A stretch of 64,000 nucleotides of DNA from Stenogyne calaminthoides (GCA_037126765.1 JBBCBC010000025.1:13361639-13425638), one strand, 5' to 3'. Counted from the stretch's first letter, positions 11,547 to 23,871 are shown. Made by a program: numbers and translations. The notes: generated by a model from the sequence alone, not told the origin.

Positions 11547-12550
11547 TTGTTAAAGAGAACGCCGTCGAGAAAGCTACTTAACCAAATCCACCAAACCGCC
11601 GAGAAGGTAATCGAGAACTTAACGCTCGAAGATAAATCTTCGATCGGAGAAGCGGATCAAAGATCATTAGCAATCAACAAACATCAAGTCGATGATTTCA
11701 AAATCCTTCAAGCTAAATTTGATGAGTTATTCCGACTACATGAGAGTCTAAAATCTCATCGAGGATAGTTTATGCAAAGAAAATAGAGGTTTTCACGAAG
11801 TCATCAAAAACCATTCAAGATATGAACACCTATTTTCGAACGCCGACTAACAAGAAGGGAATTGGGTATGAGAACCCTTCTACATCCTCAAAAGCCCCGT
11901 TTGATTCACTTCAGAAGGGTGTAATCAAACGATTCTCTAACAAAGATACACTAAAAGCTAAACTTGTATCTGATAAGGGAAAAAGACCTGCTGAGCAAGT
12001 AAGGCAGGTTCCTAATCAGAAAGGGAACAGAAATGGACCCCAACTGATAAAGCATCAGCCGAGGAATCAACAGAAGAACCCAGTTCTTCTGAAGAAACCT
12101 CAACCTGATCAGCAGATTAGGTATCAGAAGAGACAACCTGTAAGAAGGAAATCTAATATGAGACACAATCAAGGTCAGCTGCCTAATAAGCAAGTTATAG
12201 GTAAACTGCAAAGACCACCTATGCCAAAAAGATATGAATCTTTTGATGATAGCAGTCGTACCTACCCTTATAACCAGAGATCTAGGGCTACTGCACCTGA
12301 GCCACACTGGATTAAAAGAAGACAAAATATAAAGAAAAATCCCAAATCTTCTAAGTCATCCAAGGCCCACACGAATAATCATACTAATCAGAAAGCATAT
12401 AAAGAGACGTATGATTATGTTGATATGTATGGGAGACAAATCAGACCTTCTAATCTATCTGATTTTCATAGAAGTGCTCTGTTTGTGTGGATCCCTAAAT
12501 CCACGACCAACCCCCTAGGACCCAATTCCAAAGGGGTACCTAAAGCCTGA
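11547..12550 (+). pseudogene. gag: Gag C-terminal coiled coil and basic tail of element D
   Basis: The first part (11547-11768) is charged and helical, followed by a stop. The second part (11822-12550) is a 240-codon basic, Gln/Pro/Lys-rich tail with 'YVDMYGRQI', 'VWIPKSTTNP' and 'GVPKA', then TGA. H carries the same tail ('YVDVYGRQI', 'IWIPKGTANL', 'KWVPKN'). Such extended gag tails are characteristic of SIRE-type elements. Pol begins a few bases later in another frame. Confidence 0.75.
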
Positions 12551-12555
12551 TTTGA

Positions 12556-13960
12556 TTGCAGGTTCACGTGGGACTGGCCAACAAAGGAAGTGTACAAGCA
12601 ACTATCTGGTACATCGATAGTGGATGCTCAAGGCACATGACCGGAAGCAAACATCTCCTTAGCTCTTACAAAGAACAAGAAGGCCCACGTGTACTCTTCG
12701 GTGATGATAACTTTGGTTTTACCAAAGGATTCGGAACCTTAGAGAATGATGATGTACAAGTAACTAGAGTCTCGTATGTCGAAGGATTAAAGCACAATCT
12801 ACTATCAGTATCACAATTCTACGACAACGGATTCAGCATTGAGTTCTCGAGCGACAAGTGTACGATTAGGAATCGAGCCACTCAACAAACCTTGCTAACT
12901 GGTTCAAGGAAAGGCACAATCTACACGCAAGATTGGAAACAGTTTGCCCAAAGAATACATGCTTAATTGTTAAGAGCTCCAAAAGTAGCAGTTGGCTCTG
13001 GCACAAAAGAATGAGCCATCTGAACTTCAAAACTCTTAACAAGATAGCTAGGATGTCTTTGGTTGAGGGATTTCCGAATGAGATATTCTCCAAAGATCAG
13101 ACATGTGTCGCATGTCAGAAGGGAAAACAAGTTAAAGCCTCATTCAAGGGAATACGGACCGGATCCAATGAAATCTTGCAATCGCCCATATGGATCTATT
13201 CTACCGATTACACCCGGTCGGTCTCGGTGGATTAAATATACTCTAGTAATCGTGGATGATTATTCCAAGTTTACTTGGGTTGTATTCTTATACAAGAAGA
13301 ATGAGACAATGACAAAGATACCCGAGCTGCTCAAGAAGCTACAAAACGAGAAGGGTGTCAGTATAGTAAAAATTAGATCAGATAAAGGTACAGAGTTCCC
13401 GAATTCCTTTATTCTTGATTTTTGACCGAAGTTTGGTATATCGCATGAGACGTCACCGCAAAGAACACCACAACAAAATGGAGTAGCGAATCCAGAAACA
13501 GAACTCTCAAGGAAGCCGCGCTGCACTATGTTAAATTTGAACATGCCACACCAAGCCGTTTTTTGGGCGTATAATCAACAACGCATGCCATACTCAGAAC
13601 AGATTTTCTCTGACTAAGACTCACTTCAAAACACCTTATGAACTATGGAAGGGCAGAAAACCTCGTGTTTCATACTTCCATGTTTTTGGGTGCAAGTGTT
13701 TCATACACAACAATGGGAAAAGTCAGTTGAAGACTTTTGAGGCCAAGTCAGATGAGGGCATATTCTTAGGATATTCCTCATCCAGTAAGGCTTTCAGAGT
13801 TTACAACAAACGAACCCTAGTTGTGGAAGAAACACCCATATGGTCTTTGATGAGACATCTTCTGAACAAGAGAAAGTTGCCTCAGAACAAGCCGTACCAG
13901 ATCAACCGATACCTGACACGCATAAAATGGATCAGCTAAGCATCAAGGAGAAAGAACTTG
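12556..13960 (+). pseudogene. Protease and integrase of element D
   Basis: The protease active site 'WYIDSGCSRHMTG' is intact near 12610. Then come the pre-integrase finger ('WLWHKRMSHLNF', 'CVACQKGKQVKASF'), the core pieces 'VDDYSKFTWV', 'RSDKGTEF' (13377) and 'PQQNGVA' (about 13470), and the C-terminal piece 'KSDEGIFLGYSSSSKAF' (13740-13800). Stops and frame changes occur near 12966, 13235, 13425 and 13490-13720. The first catalytic Asp region is garbled. The order PR-IN-RT confirms Ty1/copia. Confidence 0.85.
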
Positions 13961-14430
13961 AACACGTAACAGTGTACATCCCAGAACTTGATCTTGCTGA
14001 TTCAACAGGTTAATCAGACCCAAAGGTACGCACAACTGTCAGTGAAGAAGTTGTTACAGCTGAGACAGTATCAACTGAACCATCTGGTTCAGGGGGAACT
14101 CGTGAAGTTCCTACGAACAGACATCAGCACATGATGAGTCCAACATCACCTGAGACATGTTCTTATCAAGTGGATCATAATTTCGCACCACTCCCAATCA
14201 CTAGTAATGAACTACTATCAGATATGGATGATGTTCTCCAAACAGACGCACATCGTAATGAGCGATGACTGGATTACCATCATCCAACCGATCCGATTAT
14301 CGGAGACCCATCCGATAGAGTCAAAACTAGACATCGACAGTGAAAGTGCCATGTCTTTGTTGTTATCCGTCTTTGAAGGAACCAACTACGATGAGAGGAA
14401 GCTCTACAAGACTCAAGCCGGATTCTAGCC
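13961..14430 (+). pseudogene. Integrase-RT linker of element D
   Basis: Low-complexity acidic and polar linker, no longer open. It aligns in position with the 48200-48800 linker of H; phrases such as 'SGGTRE' and 'PTSPET' can be read. No domain. Confidence 0.4.
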
Positions 14431-15420
14431 ATGCGAGGAGGAGTCGAAACGTTTGAGAGGAATCAAGTTTGGAAATTGGTGGACGCACCAACTCATCAAG
14501 ACGTAATTGGCACGAAGTGGGTATTCAAGAACAAGAGAGATGAGAAAAATGCCATAACCAGAATAAGGCAAAACTTGTTGCTAAGGGGTATTCACAATCG
14601 GAAGAATTGATTATGATGAGACCTTTGCACCATCCGCCGCCTAGAAAGCCATTCGGCCGTTTTTACATATATCTTTGCCTACGAGAGGGTTCATCATGTA
14701 TCGATGGATGTAAAGAGTGCATTCTTAAACGGGGTACTAGCAGAGGAAGTTTATGTCGAACAACCTCCGTGCTTTGAAAAAAGGCAACCAAGTGTACCGC
14801 TTTAAGGAAAGCTCTTTACGGGTTCAAACAAGCTCCTCGAGCTTGGTATGATACACTCTCTCGGTTCTTGATAGACAAATGGGTTCACTAAAGGAATAGT
14901 GGACGTAACCTTATTCGAGAATAGAAGATGGAGAAGATATTCGATGGTTCGATTTACGTGGACAACATCATCTTGGATCTCCCAACAAGAAGCTATGTGA
15001 GAAGTTCAAAAATTGATGCAAGGGAAGTTCGAGATGTCCATGATGGGTCGATGAATTACTTTACGGGTTTACAAGTCAAGCAGAGTACGTAGGGATATTC
15101 ATCTCGCCAGCGGCGGCACACAAGGAATCTATCGCAAAGTTTGGAGTTCAACATTGCAAGGAAGCGAAATTCCCATGATGACCGGTTCAAGATGGATCCG
15201 GATGAAGATGGTCGAAAGTTAATCGAAAAAGAATATAGAGCTCGATTGATCACTACTATACCGACCGCCAAAGCAGACCCATACATTACGTTCTGATGGG
15301 TGTATGCGCCAGATTTCAAGCAAATCCAATGCAAAGCCACCTAGAAGCGCCTAAGCGGATTCTCAAGTATCCGAAGGGATCGAAACCTTGGTTTATTTTA
15401 CCCATCAGATGACAATCTAG
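14431..15420 (+). pseudogene. Reverse transcriptase of element D, badly broken
   Basis: RT landmarks are scattered over all three frames: 'NQVWKLVD', 'VIGTKWVFKNKRDE' (14510-14540), 'MDVKSAFLNGVLAEEVYVEQPP' (14706-14768), 'APRAWYD' remnants (14835) and 'GKFEMSMMG' (15024). The catalytic YVDD box appears as YVDN (about 14955-14966), which would inactivate the enzyme even without the frameshifts. Frame changes occur every 50-100 bases, far denser than in H. Confidence 0.8.
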
Positions 15421-15913
15421 AGCTTAGTGGGTATTCTGATTCAGATTACGGAGGTTGCAAAATCGACAAGAAGTCAACCTCAGGTTCATGTCAGATTCTG
15501 GGAAATAAACTGATCTCTTGGTTTTCGAAGAAGCAGACATCAGTTGAGACATCTACTACCGGGCGTAATATATGGTCAAGCAGGAAGTCGTTGTTCCCAA
15601 CCGCCTCGTTAAGTCGGCAATTGAGGATTACAACATCGTAGCTAAGAACGTACCTATATTCTATGACAGTAGTGCTATTGCAATCACTCAGAATCCTATT
15701 CTACATACAAGATGCAAGCATGTGGATGTCAGACACCATTTTATCAGAGATCATGTTGAAAAGAAGAATATCAGGATGGAAAAGATCCATACTGACAAGC
15801 AGAACGCTGATATCTTAACTAAGCCGCTAGCTGAGATCAGATTCAGAGAGTTATGTAACGAGCTAGGGCTTCTGGATCTTGGAGAAAATACACCAGATAT
15901 GTTGAAGGACTAA
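15421..15913 (+). pseudogene. RNase H end of pol in element D
   Basis: The copia RNase H can be read with 'GYSDSDYGGCKIDKKST' (15428), 'STTG' and then the open 15572-15913 stretch with 'NPILHTRCKHVDVRHHFIRDHV', 'HTDKQNADILTKPL' and 'ELGLLDLGE'. One stop falls near 15570. RNase H removes the RNA strand during cDNA synthesis. Pol ends with TAA at 15911. Confidence 0.85.
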
Positions 15914-15969
15914 TCTCCAGAACCAGTTGGTTAAAAAACTAACCAAGTTAAGTGGAATCAGTTGAGTTA

Positions 15970-16731
15970 GGAATCTCAACTGATCAGTCGACCAGACGAG
16001 GAGCTGATCCGGTTCGGATAAGGAGCGGATCGAAAAGTCGATAAGTAAATTGATCCGAAGTTCAGACAAGGAGCAGATCAATTCAAGATATATCAGATTA
16101 AGGGGGAATTGATCAGATTGGAAGATTACTTTATAAGTCGATTAAAGCTACAGTCAACAAGCAAGTCAAGAGTAAAGCTACAGATCGCATAAGTCAGAAG
16201 AAACAACACAGCAATGGAATAACAGAGTTTTTCATTGATAAGGACCCGGAGGTCAGATTTACAAGTTACAAGTGATATCACAAGCTACAAATGCTACAAG
16301 CTATCGCCAAGTGGTATTACAAGTACAAGAAGACCCGGAGGTCAATACATAAACCATAAGCCCTAAGCCAACCCTAGGCAGGGAACGCGAGAGAGAGTTC
16401 AAGGTATGATGCTCTCATTTTCCCTCAGTCCTAGAAGAGGCGTCAGAGAGGCTTCTAGAATCCTGAGGCAATCTCAAAAGCTTCGGAGAGAGGAGCGAGA
16501 GAGGCTTTGAAGGATGTCCAAGCCAGGAGCCCTCAGACGTAAAATCAATGGGCTCTCCAGCTGTTAAATGGGGTACAGTGCCACAGGTTTGGTCACAAGG
16601 ATCAAACGGACACTAGTGTCGCATGCAAAAATTGAGCTTGATATATGGAGATCAGCTGTTGACTGATGCAGACCATATACTAAACTCATGTTTTGTTTCA
16701 GACTGAGTCTGTTGATGTTAATTCCATCATC
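15970..16731 (-). other. Possible 3' part of an antisense transcript in element D
   Basis: Read on the minus strand this stretch is gene-like rather than retroelement-like. It is CT-rich and non-repetitive, and near 16240 it ends with a polyadenylation-like 'ATCAATGAAAAA'. A duplicated 'GACCTCCGGGTC' lies about 90 bp apart (16249 and 16336). It follows the small minus-strand ORF at 16956-16732. No homology is recognised. Confidence 0.3.
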
Positions 16732-16956
16732 TCAATAGGCGCACAAGGTGCATACGGTTAGGAGAAGTGCGTTCTCATTTGCCTTAGCAGATCCGCCTCC
16801 ATGGTGGTAAAGAAGCTTAGCATTGATCGTATGTGAAATCTTAGATGACGACGAAAGCAGTGTGAAGGAACACACATGGTTGATTTGAGAAGTTGAATTC
16901 ATTGGAAAAGGGCTAAAGGTTCCCACCGGAAGTTTCACCGGAAATAAGGAACTCAT
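16732..16956 (-). CDS. Small minus-strand ORF of unknown function in element D
   Basis: A 74-residue ORF starting ATG at 16956 ('MSSLFPVKLPVGTF'). It is rich in Ser/Thr in the middle ('LLSSSSKIS'), has 'YHHGGGSAKA' near residue 50 and ends in a short hydrophobic stretch. A minus-strand TATAAAT at 17031-17037 lies about 75 nt upstream, ideal spacing for a promoter, and another ATG with a short ORF precedes it. I do not recognise the protein. It could be the first exon of a captured host gene or chance. H lacks this segment. Confidence 0.35.
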   Translation of the reverse strand: MSSLFPVKLPVGTFSPFPMNSTSQINHVCSFTLLSSSSKISHTINAKLLYHHGGGSAKANENALLLTVCTLCAY

Positions 16957-17030
16957 CGGAAAAGCATGAAGGATATGCTAAAGAAGATGAAATGGTTTAT
17001 GTTGTGTTGTTTTCCTAACACCCCAGGCTA

Positions 17031-17037
17031 ATTTATA
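17031..17037 (-). promoter_or_regulatory. Minus-strand TATA box in element D
   Basis: TATAAAT on the minus strand, followed by a 75-nt leader to the ATG at 16956. It points away from the plus-strand TATA box at 17760, making a divergent pair about 720 bp apart. Confidence 0.45.
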
Positions 17038-17759
17038 GAAGGAAATTTGGGGTATAAATGCAAATTTTATCTTCTCAAAAGATCTTAAGAGAAATTTGCA
17101 TCGACAACGCGTTAGGAACACGCGGCTAATGGTTGGATGAGTTAATGGTGTGATTAAATCAGAGCGTATCTATGCCATTATTACGGAATGTCAAATCGCG
17201 CCGATTCGGGAATCGAGGCGACTTTTGGACTCCCCGAAGTAAAAGTTTTGGCGGGAGTTGACTTCAGTAAATACGGGCTGATTAGAAGAAGACTGAAGGA
17301 TGAAGTGTATCAGATAAGTGGATCAAATAAGTAGCGAAGTGTTTCAAGCAAGAATCTTATCAGATAAGTGAGATATTGTTGGGAAATGCATGAGGCAACC
17401 ATCAGATAAGTCAACAAAGTACCAGATCAGATCACCGTGGTAACTGATTGATTACAATATCAATCAGTCAGATACGCTCTCTTATTTATCTCTTTCTGAA
17501 TACCTTACATGCGTTATTTAAATAATTAATTTATTTTACTCTGTTCATGACGCATGCTCTGCAAAGCTTTTATTGCGGACTTGGGAAAATGTTTTCAAAA
17601 CATTTTATTGCGATTTTTCGAGTCCGAAACACGAGAAGACTACTTTTCTCAACCGTGCGATCAAAATACTTTTTGGCCGACTAATCTCAGCCACTGATTT
17701 CAAAACATGGATACTTGAGTACTTTGGAAAGTTGTGCAAAAAGGTTTTCCCTCGTATTC

Positions 17760-17766
17760 TATAAAA
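17760..17766 (+). promoter_or_regulatory. TATA box upstream of ORF3 in element D
   Basis: TATAAAA, followed by a CT-rich plant-type leader ('CTTTCCACTAATTCGTCTTCTC') and a candidate 5'-UTR intron with donor G|GTAATT at 17916 and acceptor TACAG at 18106-18110. The acceptor sits two bases before the ORF3 ATG at 18113. Confidence 0.5.
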
Positions 17767-17915
17767 TCCAAATCCCTCTCAGAAAACCGCTTTCCACTAA
17801 TTCGTCTTCTCAAAGTTCTTAAAAGATCAATATTTTTCTAAATCTTCAGAGAATTACTTTCGAGATCAATTGATTCTACTCTTCTGATTTCTAAAATCTT
17901 TCGAATCGATTTCTG

Positions 17916-18110
17916 GTAATTTCTTGTTTTAATTAATTGCTTTATCTCAATTTCTCTCTGGTACCTAGGTTTACAAATCGTGATGATATATTTATGTAAT
18001 CTTTATTAGATCTAAACGCTTATTTGCTAAATTGATGCTAAAATTACTAGTTTGACTGAATTTATTGAAATATCTTACTCAAACTAAACATCAATTTGCA
18101 TATCGTACAG
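17916..18110 (+). other. Candidate 5'-UTR intron of ORF3 in element D
   Basis: About 195 nt, AT-rich, bounded by GT at 17916-17917 and AG at 18109-18110 (TCGTACAG). AA then ATGG follows. Plant genes often carry a leader intron like this. Confidence 0.4.
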
Positions 18111-18112
18111 AA

Positions 18113-20760
18113 ATGGCATATCTTATTCAACGACCGGGCCAAGGGAAAAAGTTCTGCAATTTTTCATCGATGAAGAAAGACATCATTGATGAAAAGTACG
18201 TAGTCTTCACCATCACCTCAGAACCTGAATCGCTGGAAATTCTGGAGTGCTTGCGAGCGTGTGGACTTGAACGTTATTGCTCTACACATCAGAACATCGT
18301 CCACGCACATGAAGCTCTGGAGTTTCTATATAATCTGCAGAGGGATGAAGACATTGATGCTGACCTGATTTCTTCCGTTGGAGGACTGGAAGTGCGAGTG
18401 TTGAATGAGGATCTCCAGAGGATATTTGGCCTAACTCGAGGAAGCATCAATCCAGAGACCTACACGACTGATGTAGGAGAAAAGGAATTTCTTGAAGCCG
18501 AGCTGTTGAGACCAGCAAATAAGGAGAACACGACGAACGTCAAAGCCTCCTATCTGAAGAGAAAATATCGCCTTCTTCTTGAAATTGTTCAGAAGGTGAT
18601 CATGTGCTCAACCAACAGTCTTGATGCAGTCACTTCAAACAAGATAAGTGTCATGGCTGCACTAATCAAGAAGGCTTCAGATATCGATTGGTTGGGAATG
18701 GTCAAAGCAAGACTGAGAAAAGACTCCGGGAAGTTCGAACTGACCCAGAGCAATGAAGTGTGCTTATCTTCCAAGTGCTCATTCATACACAAAATCTCTA
18801 TCATTCTGTCAGATAAGCTGCCACAGAATTATAAATGGATCGAGAATGGAGCAAAGATATACCAAGCAAAGCACAAGGCCATATTGGGCAAAGATGAGTC
18901 CCTACCGACAATCTGATGAGGATCCAACTCCTTATGTGCCCAAAACCCAAGGGAGAAAAGAAGGAAAAGATAAGGCAACCGTGATCGCCCGGAAGTGAAA
19001 AAGGCCGCTCCAGAGAAGAGGATGAAGAAGAAGGATCTGCCAAGAAACCAGATGCTCAATGTGGAAACGCGTCGGAGAGAGTCTCATCTCCTCGAAAATC
19101 GCTTCCAAGTTCTCGCCCAACAAGTCGCCAGAACGGCGGATTTCATGCAAGTAAGATCGGAAGAAGAGATAGCAAATCCGCCCGAGCCAACTATCGAGAA
19201 GTAAGGGAAGAAAGCGGATGATCGCAGCAGAAGGAGAGAAATCGCCGAGGGACGTATGGAGCAATCGAGGAAGAATCACCATCTGATTCTCTGCCTCTCA
19301 CCAAGATCTTCCAAAGAGAAAGATCGCCAACGCCCACTTCCAAATCACCATCACCCTCTCCTCAAAAGTCATCACCACCATCCTCTCCCCACAAAACCTT
19401 CTCACCCTCACCCTCGCCTATCAGATCACCAACATCTCCCACACAACCAATCAATGAACCCGTTCAGGAAATTGAACACCGTCAACACGCTGAAAACGAA
19501 CCTGAACTACAAATATCCCAATCCCCAATCAAGTAACAGGAGCCTCAGAGATCCGACAAACGAGTGTCCGTCTCTCATAATCCCTTCAATACCAGAACCG
19601 TGCTTGCTTCACCTGCTCGAGAAAGCACCATCATAAGGATAATGAAGCAACAGATCAAGGAGTATCTGCTGGATCTATGCCCTGAAATGGATCAACATCC
19701 TAGCATCCAGCAACAGATAGAAGAGATAGTGTTCTGGAGGGATATCAAACTGAAGAGCATTGAAGAATTTCTTATTCTAATGACAACTCTGGGATCAGAT
19801 TTCTTTGTAGACTTGGAGTTGAAATGTCTAAACAATGCTGGGATTGAAAGTGTCGTTGAATTGGCATCTGACGATGATATCAGATGGTTAATTCACGAAA
19901 AGGTTCTAGATATTAGCGATAACAGGGGAGAAACTGCTCAACCTCCTACAGATCATGAGGGGGAGTCAGCCGATGAACCAAGAATGGGTGCCGCAGATGA
20001 GACTCGACATGGCAAGGCTTCAACATCTCGAATCAGATCATCGCTACGATGAGCTCGATACCCTAGATCATCATACTCAAGATTCAGAGGATGGGATCAA
20101 GGCTGCATTTGAAGACAAATTCACAAATACCACAAAGAGATCCGATGAAGACTCGAGGAGAAAGAAAGGCAAAGGCAAGATGATGAAAGCAATCTGCAGG
20201 AAGATCGAGACAAGGCCGCTTATTCTCCACCAAAGCTGATGACTCTGAACAAGTTCAAGAGCGCATAAGACAGAGAATAAGAGAGGCCGCAAATCAAGAA
20301 GCGTAGTTAGCAGAGGCTAAGGGATCGAACATCGCTACATCCGGCGAAGAGGAAGAACGAAGGTCGCAACATAGAGATTGCTTGGGAGAAGAATGCCCTT
20401 ACAAAGACTGTTAAAGGCATCCTCTCATAAGACGGCAAGATCTCGCCTTCGAGCACGCGATCGATCGAGAGGAGAATGGTTATGTGACATCTACATCCTA
20501 GAGAAGATTCCAATTCATCAAGATCGATCGAAAATGATGATGAATTTCGAATCGTTAGAAACAAAGTATCCGTGACTTCTACCGCATAAAGATGAAAGAA
20601 GGCAAGATCATGTCACTAATACCGTAAGCTCCACCCTTTGAAATACTCCTTCCACCTTTGGCCCGCATAACAAGCTAGATCCTGTTAAATTCAAGAATAT
20701 CTACTATGGACTTGCTAAAAAATGAGGAATCCATAGAAGAGAAGAGCTGGACAAACTAAT
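18113..20760 (+). pseudogene. ORF3 (post-pol ORF) of element D
   Basis: It starts at ATG 18113 ('MAYLIQRPGQGKKFCNF'). The first open part (to 18916) has 'HEALEFLYNLQRDEDI' and 'VGGLEVRVLNEDLQRIFGLTRG'. This layout recalls the plant-transposon domain found in extra ORFs of plant elements, and resembles 40377-40560 in this window. A basic segment follows, then a Ser/Pro-rich linker (19340-19480), then a helical part (19564-20052) and a charged tail to about 20760 with frameshifts. I see no signal peptide and no membrane segment, so an Env-like role is not supported here. Function unknown. Confidence 0.55.
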
Positions 20761-21026
20761 GCAAAGGATGTACAGGATGTTTGGCATCCCCAAAGAACTA
20801 CAAATGTTCAAGTATACCTGAAGAAGACAACTTGGAATCAGATGATAGGTACGCTTTTCATGTATTCTACAATGCACACACCTATCTGAATGAAACTTTC
20901 CATCTCACTGATTCTAAGACAACATCTCATTGTCTTCGAGGTATGTACTGTTTACATTATCTACATTTCCATTCATGGTATCTGCTTTTTCTGATTAAGT
21001 GTGATTAAGTGTTTTGGTTCCATCAA

Positions 21027-21038
21027 AAAGGGGGAAAT
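21027..21038 (+). other. Polypurine tract of element D
   Basis: AAAGGGGGAAAT directly precedes the LTR start TGTTGGG. The same tract precedes the LTRs in C. Confidence 0.85.
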
Positions 21039-22786
21039 TGTTGGGAAATTTGTAATTTAGTTTTGATAGAAGTTCCAAAACAGGTTGTAATAGGACCGGT
21101 CGGACTGTTAAATTGGTGATGACTTAGAATCGATTAAGATGACCAAATTTAAATGTTTAGATAGTGATGTAAAGATAGGTCGATATTGAGGGGGGACTCA
21201 ATATCTATAGGTCAGGTCGAAGTATCAGATGACCCAGATAAGGTCAGATGATCAGAAGACTAAGCACAAATCAGAAGACAAGAAGTCAGAAGATCAGGTG
21301 AAGACAAGAAGATATCAAGACTCAGATGAACTCAAGACTCGGATGAACTCAAGACTCAGATAAACTCAAGACTCAAGAATAAACTCAAGACTCAAGATGA
21401 TCAATACGCTGAGGCTCAGAGACACCTGAAGAACAAAACACCTGAAGACCTATATCAGCAGAGTCTGCATATTGAGCTAAGACAATGTGCATCTGAAGAC
21501 TCAACAAGGTAGATCGACCGCTTTTCGATCAAGTCGCCCCACCGTAAACAATCTAAAAGATACACGCATAAGACGAATCTTCTACAAAAGGTATATAATT
21601 CGTCTAACGGATAAATTTCTGAAGTGCCGCCTCGTGAAGCCAAGGAGAAAGCGACACGTGCACAAAAAGAGCTGACAATGCGGGATACGACGATATGGAC
21701 AAAAACGGCGCTAATGATGCCTACGGCCACGCCGATAATCCGAGCACGTCACAATCATATCCTACAACCTACCTAATATAGCCCAAAATTCAAATTGCTC
21801 TCCAACGACTCTTTGATTTCGAGGTCTATAAAATGGGATTGCTTGTCAATTGAAGACAAGAGAGACAACTAGCAAAGAACGAACACAGAGACACCGCAAA
21901 AGAAGCAAAAGCTACAGCAAAATCTCCGCTCAAAGAACACTATTTTTGAAGATTATTCTTAGAGTGTTCATCCCATTAGTTCTTAGCAAGAAATCCTATC
22001 CACTAGCATTTTTGGATACCTAAAACACCAGGAGAGATTTCCAGTTGGAACCCTCAAACATTCTTTACCCAAATGCAAGTTAGGTTAAGTTTGTTCCCGG
22101 AAGATTTCAGACTAGGGATTCTAGTTTTCTGATTTCTAGTTCGGTTGAGTGTGAACTCGATAAACATCTGTAGAGTGTGAACTCAATAAACATCTCGGTC
22201 ATCCTTTGAAGGATATAAGTCCCGCAGGTTAAGTTTGTAGAGTGAGAACTCGGTAAACATCTCGGCCATCCCGTGAGGGGTATAAGTCCCGCAGGTTAAG
22301 CTCGGTTAAGTTCGGTTAAGGTTCCCCTGTGTTAAGGGAAGAGTGGACGTAAGACGGGTTTCGTCTGAACCACTATAAAAAGTCTTGTGTGCATTTACTT
22401 GCTTTCTTATTGCTTTACACTATTCACACAACTGAGTTTAAAATAACATACATATTCTAAGTTAAGCTCAGTCTGCACCAAGCAACTGATCTGATCAGTT
22501 TGACACCTTAGTCAACTGGTTGAAAACTGACTTAAGAATCTGAATTGATAAAACTGGTTTTTCACACGGGTTAAAACAAGCTTCCGTACCATTCAGTTAA
22601 ACTGACAGATATCAAGCTGATCTGCCCTTAGGCACTCAGTAAGATTGAACATCAGTCTAAACTGATACACTAGCACTCTGATCGGGTAATCAGCAGTTCA
22701 CACCAGATCCGCACAAAAAGTTTTGGAAGTCAATTCACCCCTCCCCTCTAGACTTCCACCCTCACAAAACCCGTTCGGGACCTACA
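21039..22786 (+). repeat. 3' LTR of element D (1748 bp)
   Basis: It pairs with 8060-9852. The TATA box is at 21827-21833. Differences from the 5' LTR include many one-base losses at CAG/CTG sites, for example TCAGATT at 8151 and TCGATT at 21130, and a contracted AAGACTC array. Confidence 0.9.
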
Positions 22787-22791
22787 GGGAG

Positions 22792-23869
22792 CCATATTAC
22801 CGTAATATGGGTTAAGATTGGATAGTGCAATATTAATTATATAGTGGTATTAATTAATATTAATGGGCTGAATTATATTGTGGCTCAATATTGGAATTCA
22901 GAAGTCCATTGGAAGGTCCATCTTAATTCTCCTAAAGGCCCCTCAAGTAGCCCAATTAAAGTCCAATAAATAAAAGGTGCTTAAAATAAAATAAATCTAT
23001 TGTTGCAATATTTCCTCAAATTTTCGAAAATATTAAAGAAAAGAGGGAAAAGGATTTTCTTGAAAAGATTTTATGGAAAGGAGATAATGTATTCTTGGAA
23101 TACAAGATTATCCCATAAATTCAAGAAAACTCCCACTTGGCTTCTTTAATAGGTATTTTTCGAAAATCTTGAATAAGAAAGGGAAGAAAGATTTTCTTGA
23201 TTTTCTTGAAAAGATTTTATGGAAGATATGTATTCTTGGAATACAAGAATATCTCATAAATTCAAGAAAGATCTAATCTTGAATTTCCTTCTAGTAATTT
23301 TCGAAAAAAATAGTCCAATTGAGGGTGTGAGATTTTTGTGGAAAAATACACATGGAAAGAAGAATATATTGGATATATTCAAGATTTCTTGAAGATCAAG
23401 AAAAGATCTTTCTCAACCCTAAATTGCCTCATAATTTTCGAAACCCTTCTTATTATAAATAGGGGATGAATTTTTCATTCCCAACTAGTGTTCCATGTGT
23501 TGGAAATATTAGAAATCCACAAAGGTGGTGCAACAATATTTTTATTTTCCTTGTTTTATAAATCGTTCATTGAAGGACCTTCCACCGGGATTATTGGATG
23601 AGAACTTGGGAATACTTGAGAAGGACTTTTGGTGGGTATCCAGATACTTGATCCTGTCTGTCTCAGATCGTCTCTCCAACGGGTACGTTTACGTAAACTC
23701 CTAGAAATTCCGCATGCTAGGATCTTTTACGTGAAATCTTATTTGCATGTCGTTGTGGGTTAATTATTATTTGAATTCACTTAGGTAAATTCATGCTAGT
23801 GATAATTGTTAATTTAAATTTGTGTTTATGAGATCACCCCGATAAATCCTGGCACATGTTATCCCAACA
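22792..23869 (+). repeat. 5' LTR of element B, second part
   Basis: It continues the LTR interrupted at 8059 and pairs with 32957-34036. The TATA box (TATAAATA) is at 23454-23461. An imperfect tandem duplication of about 130 bp (units at about 23050-23145 and 23190-23280, both with 'AGATTTTATGGA' and 'TATTCTTGGAATACAAGA') lies upstream of it. Confidence 0.9.
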
Positions 23870-23871
23870 AC

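Larger units (their letters stand above)
8060..22786 (+). mobile_element. Element D: large SIRE/Maximus-like copia element, 14.7 kb
   Basis: The ends are TGTTGGGA...CCTACA, with target duplication GGGAG at 8055-8059 and 22787-22791. It has LTRs of 1793 and 1748 bp, an iMet-type primer site, a long gag with a basic tail ending in 'VWIPK...GVPK', copia pol, a 2-kb non-pol segment and an extra ORF before the 3' LTR. Very long LTRs, a long gag and an ORF after pol are typical of the SIRE/Maximus lineage. Pol is heavily broken. Confidence 0.9.

Noticed and set aside
18113..20052. Envelope protein in element D
   Set aside because: SIRE-type elements are often said to carry an Env-like ORF, but no signal peptide or transmembrane segment is visible here.
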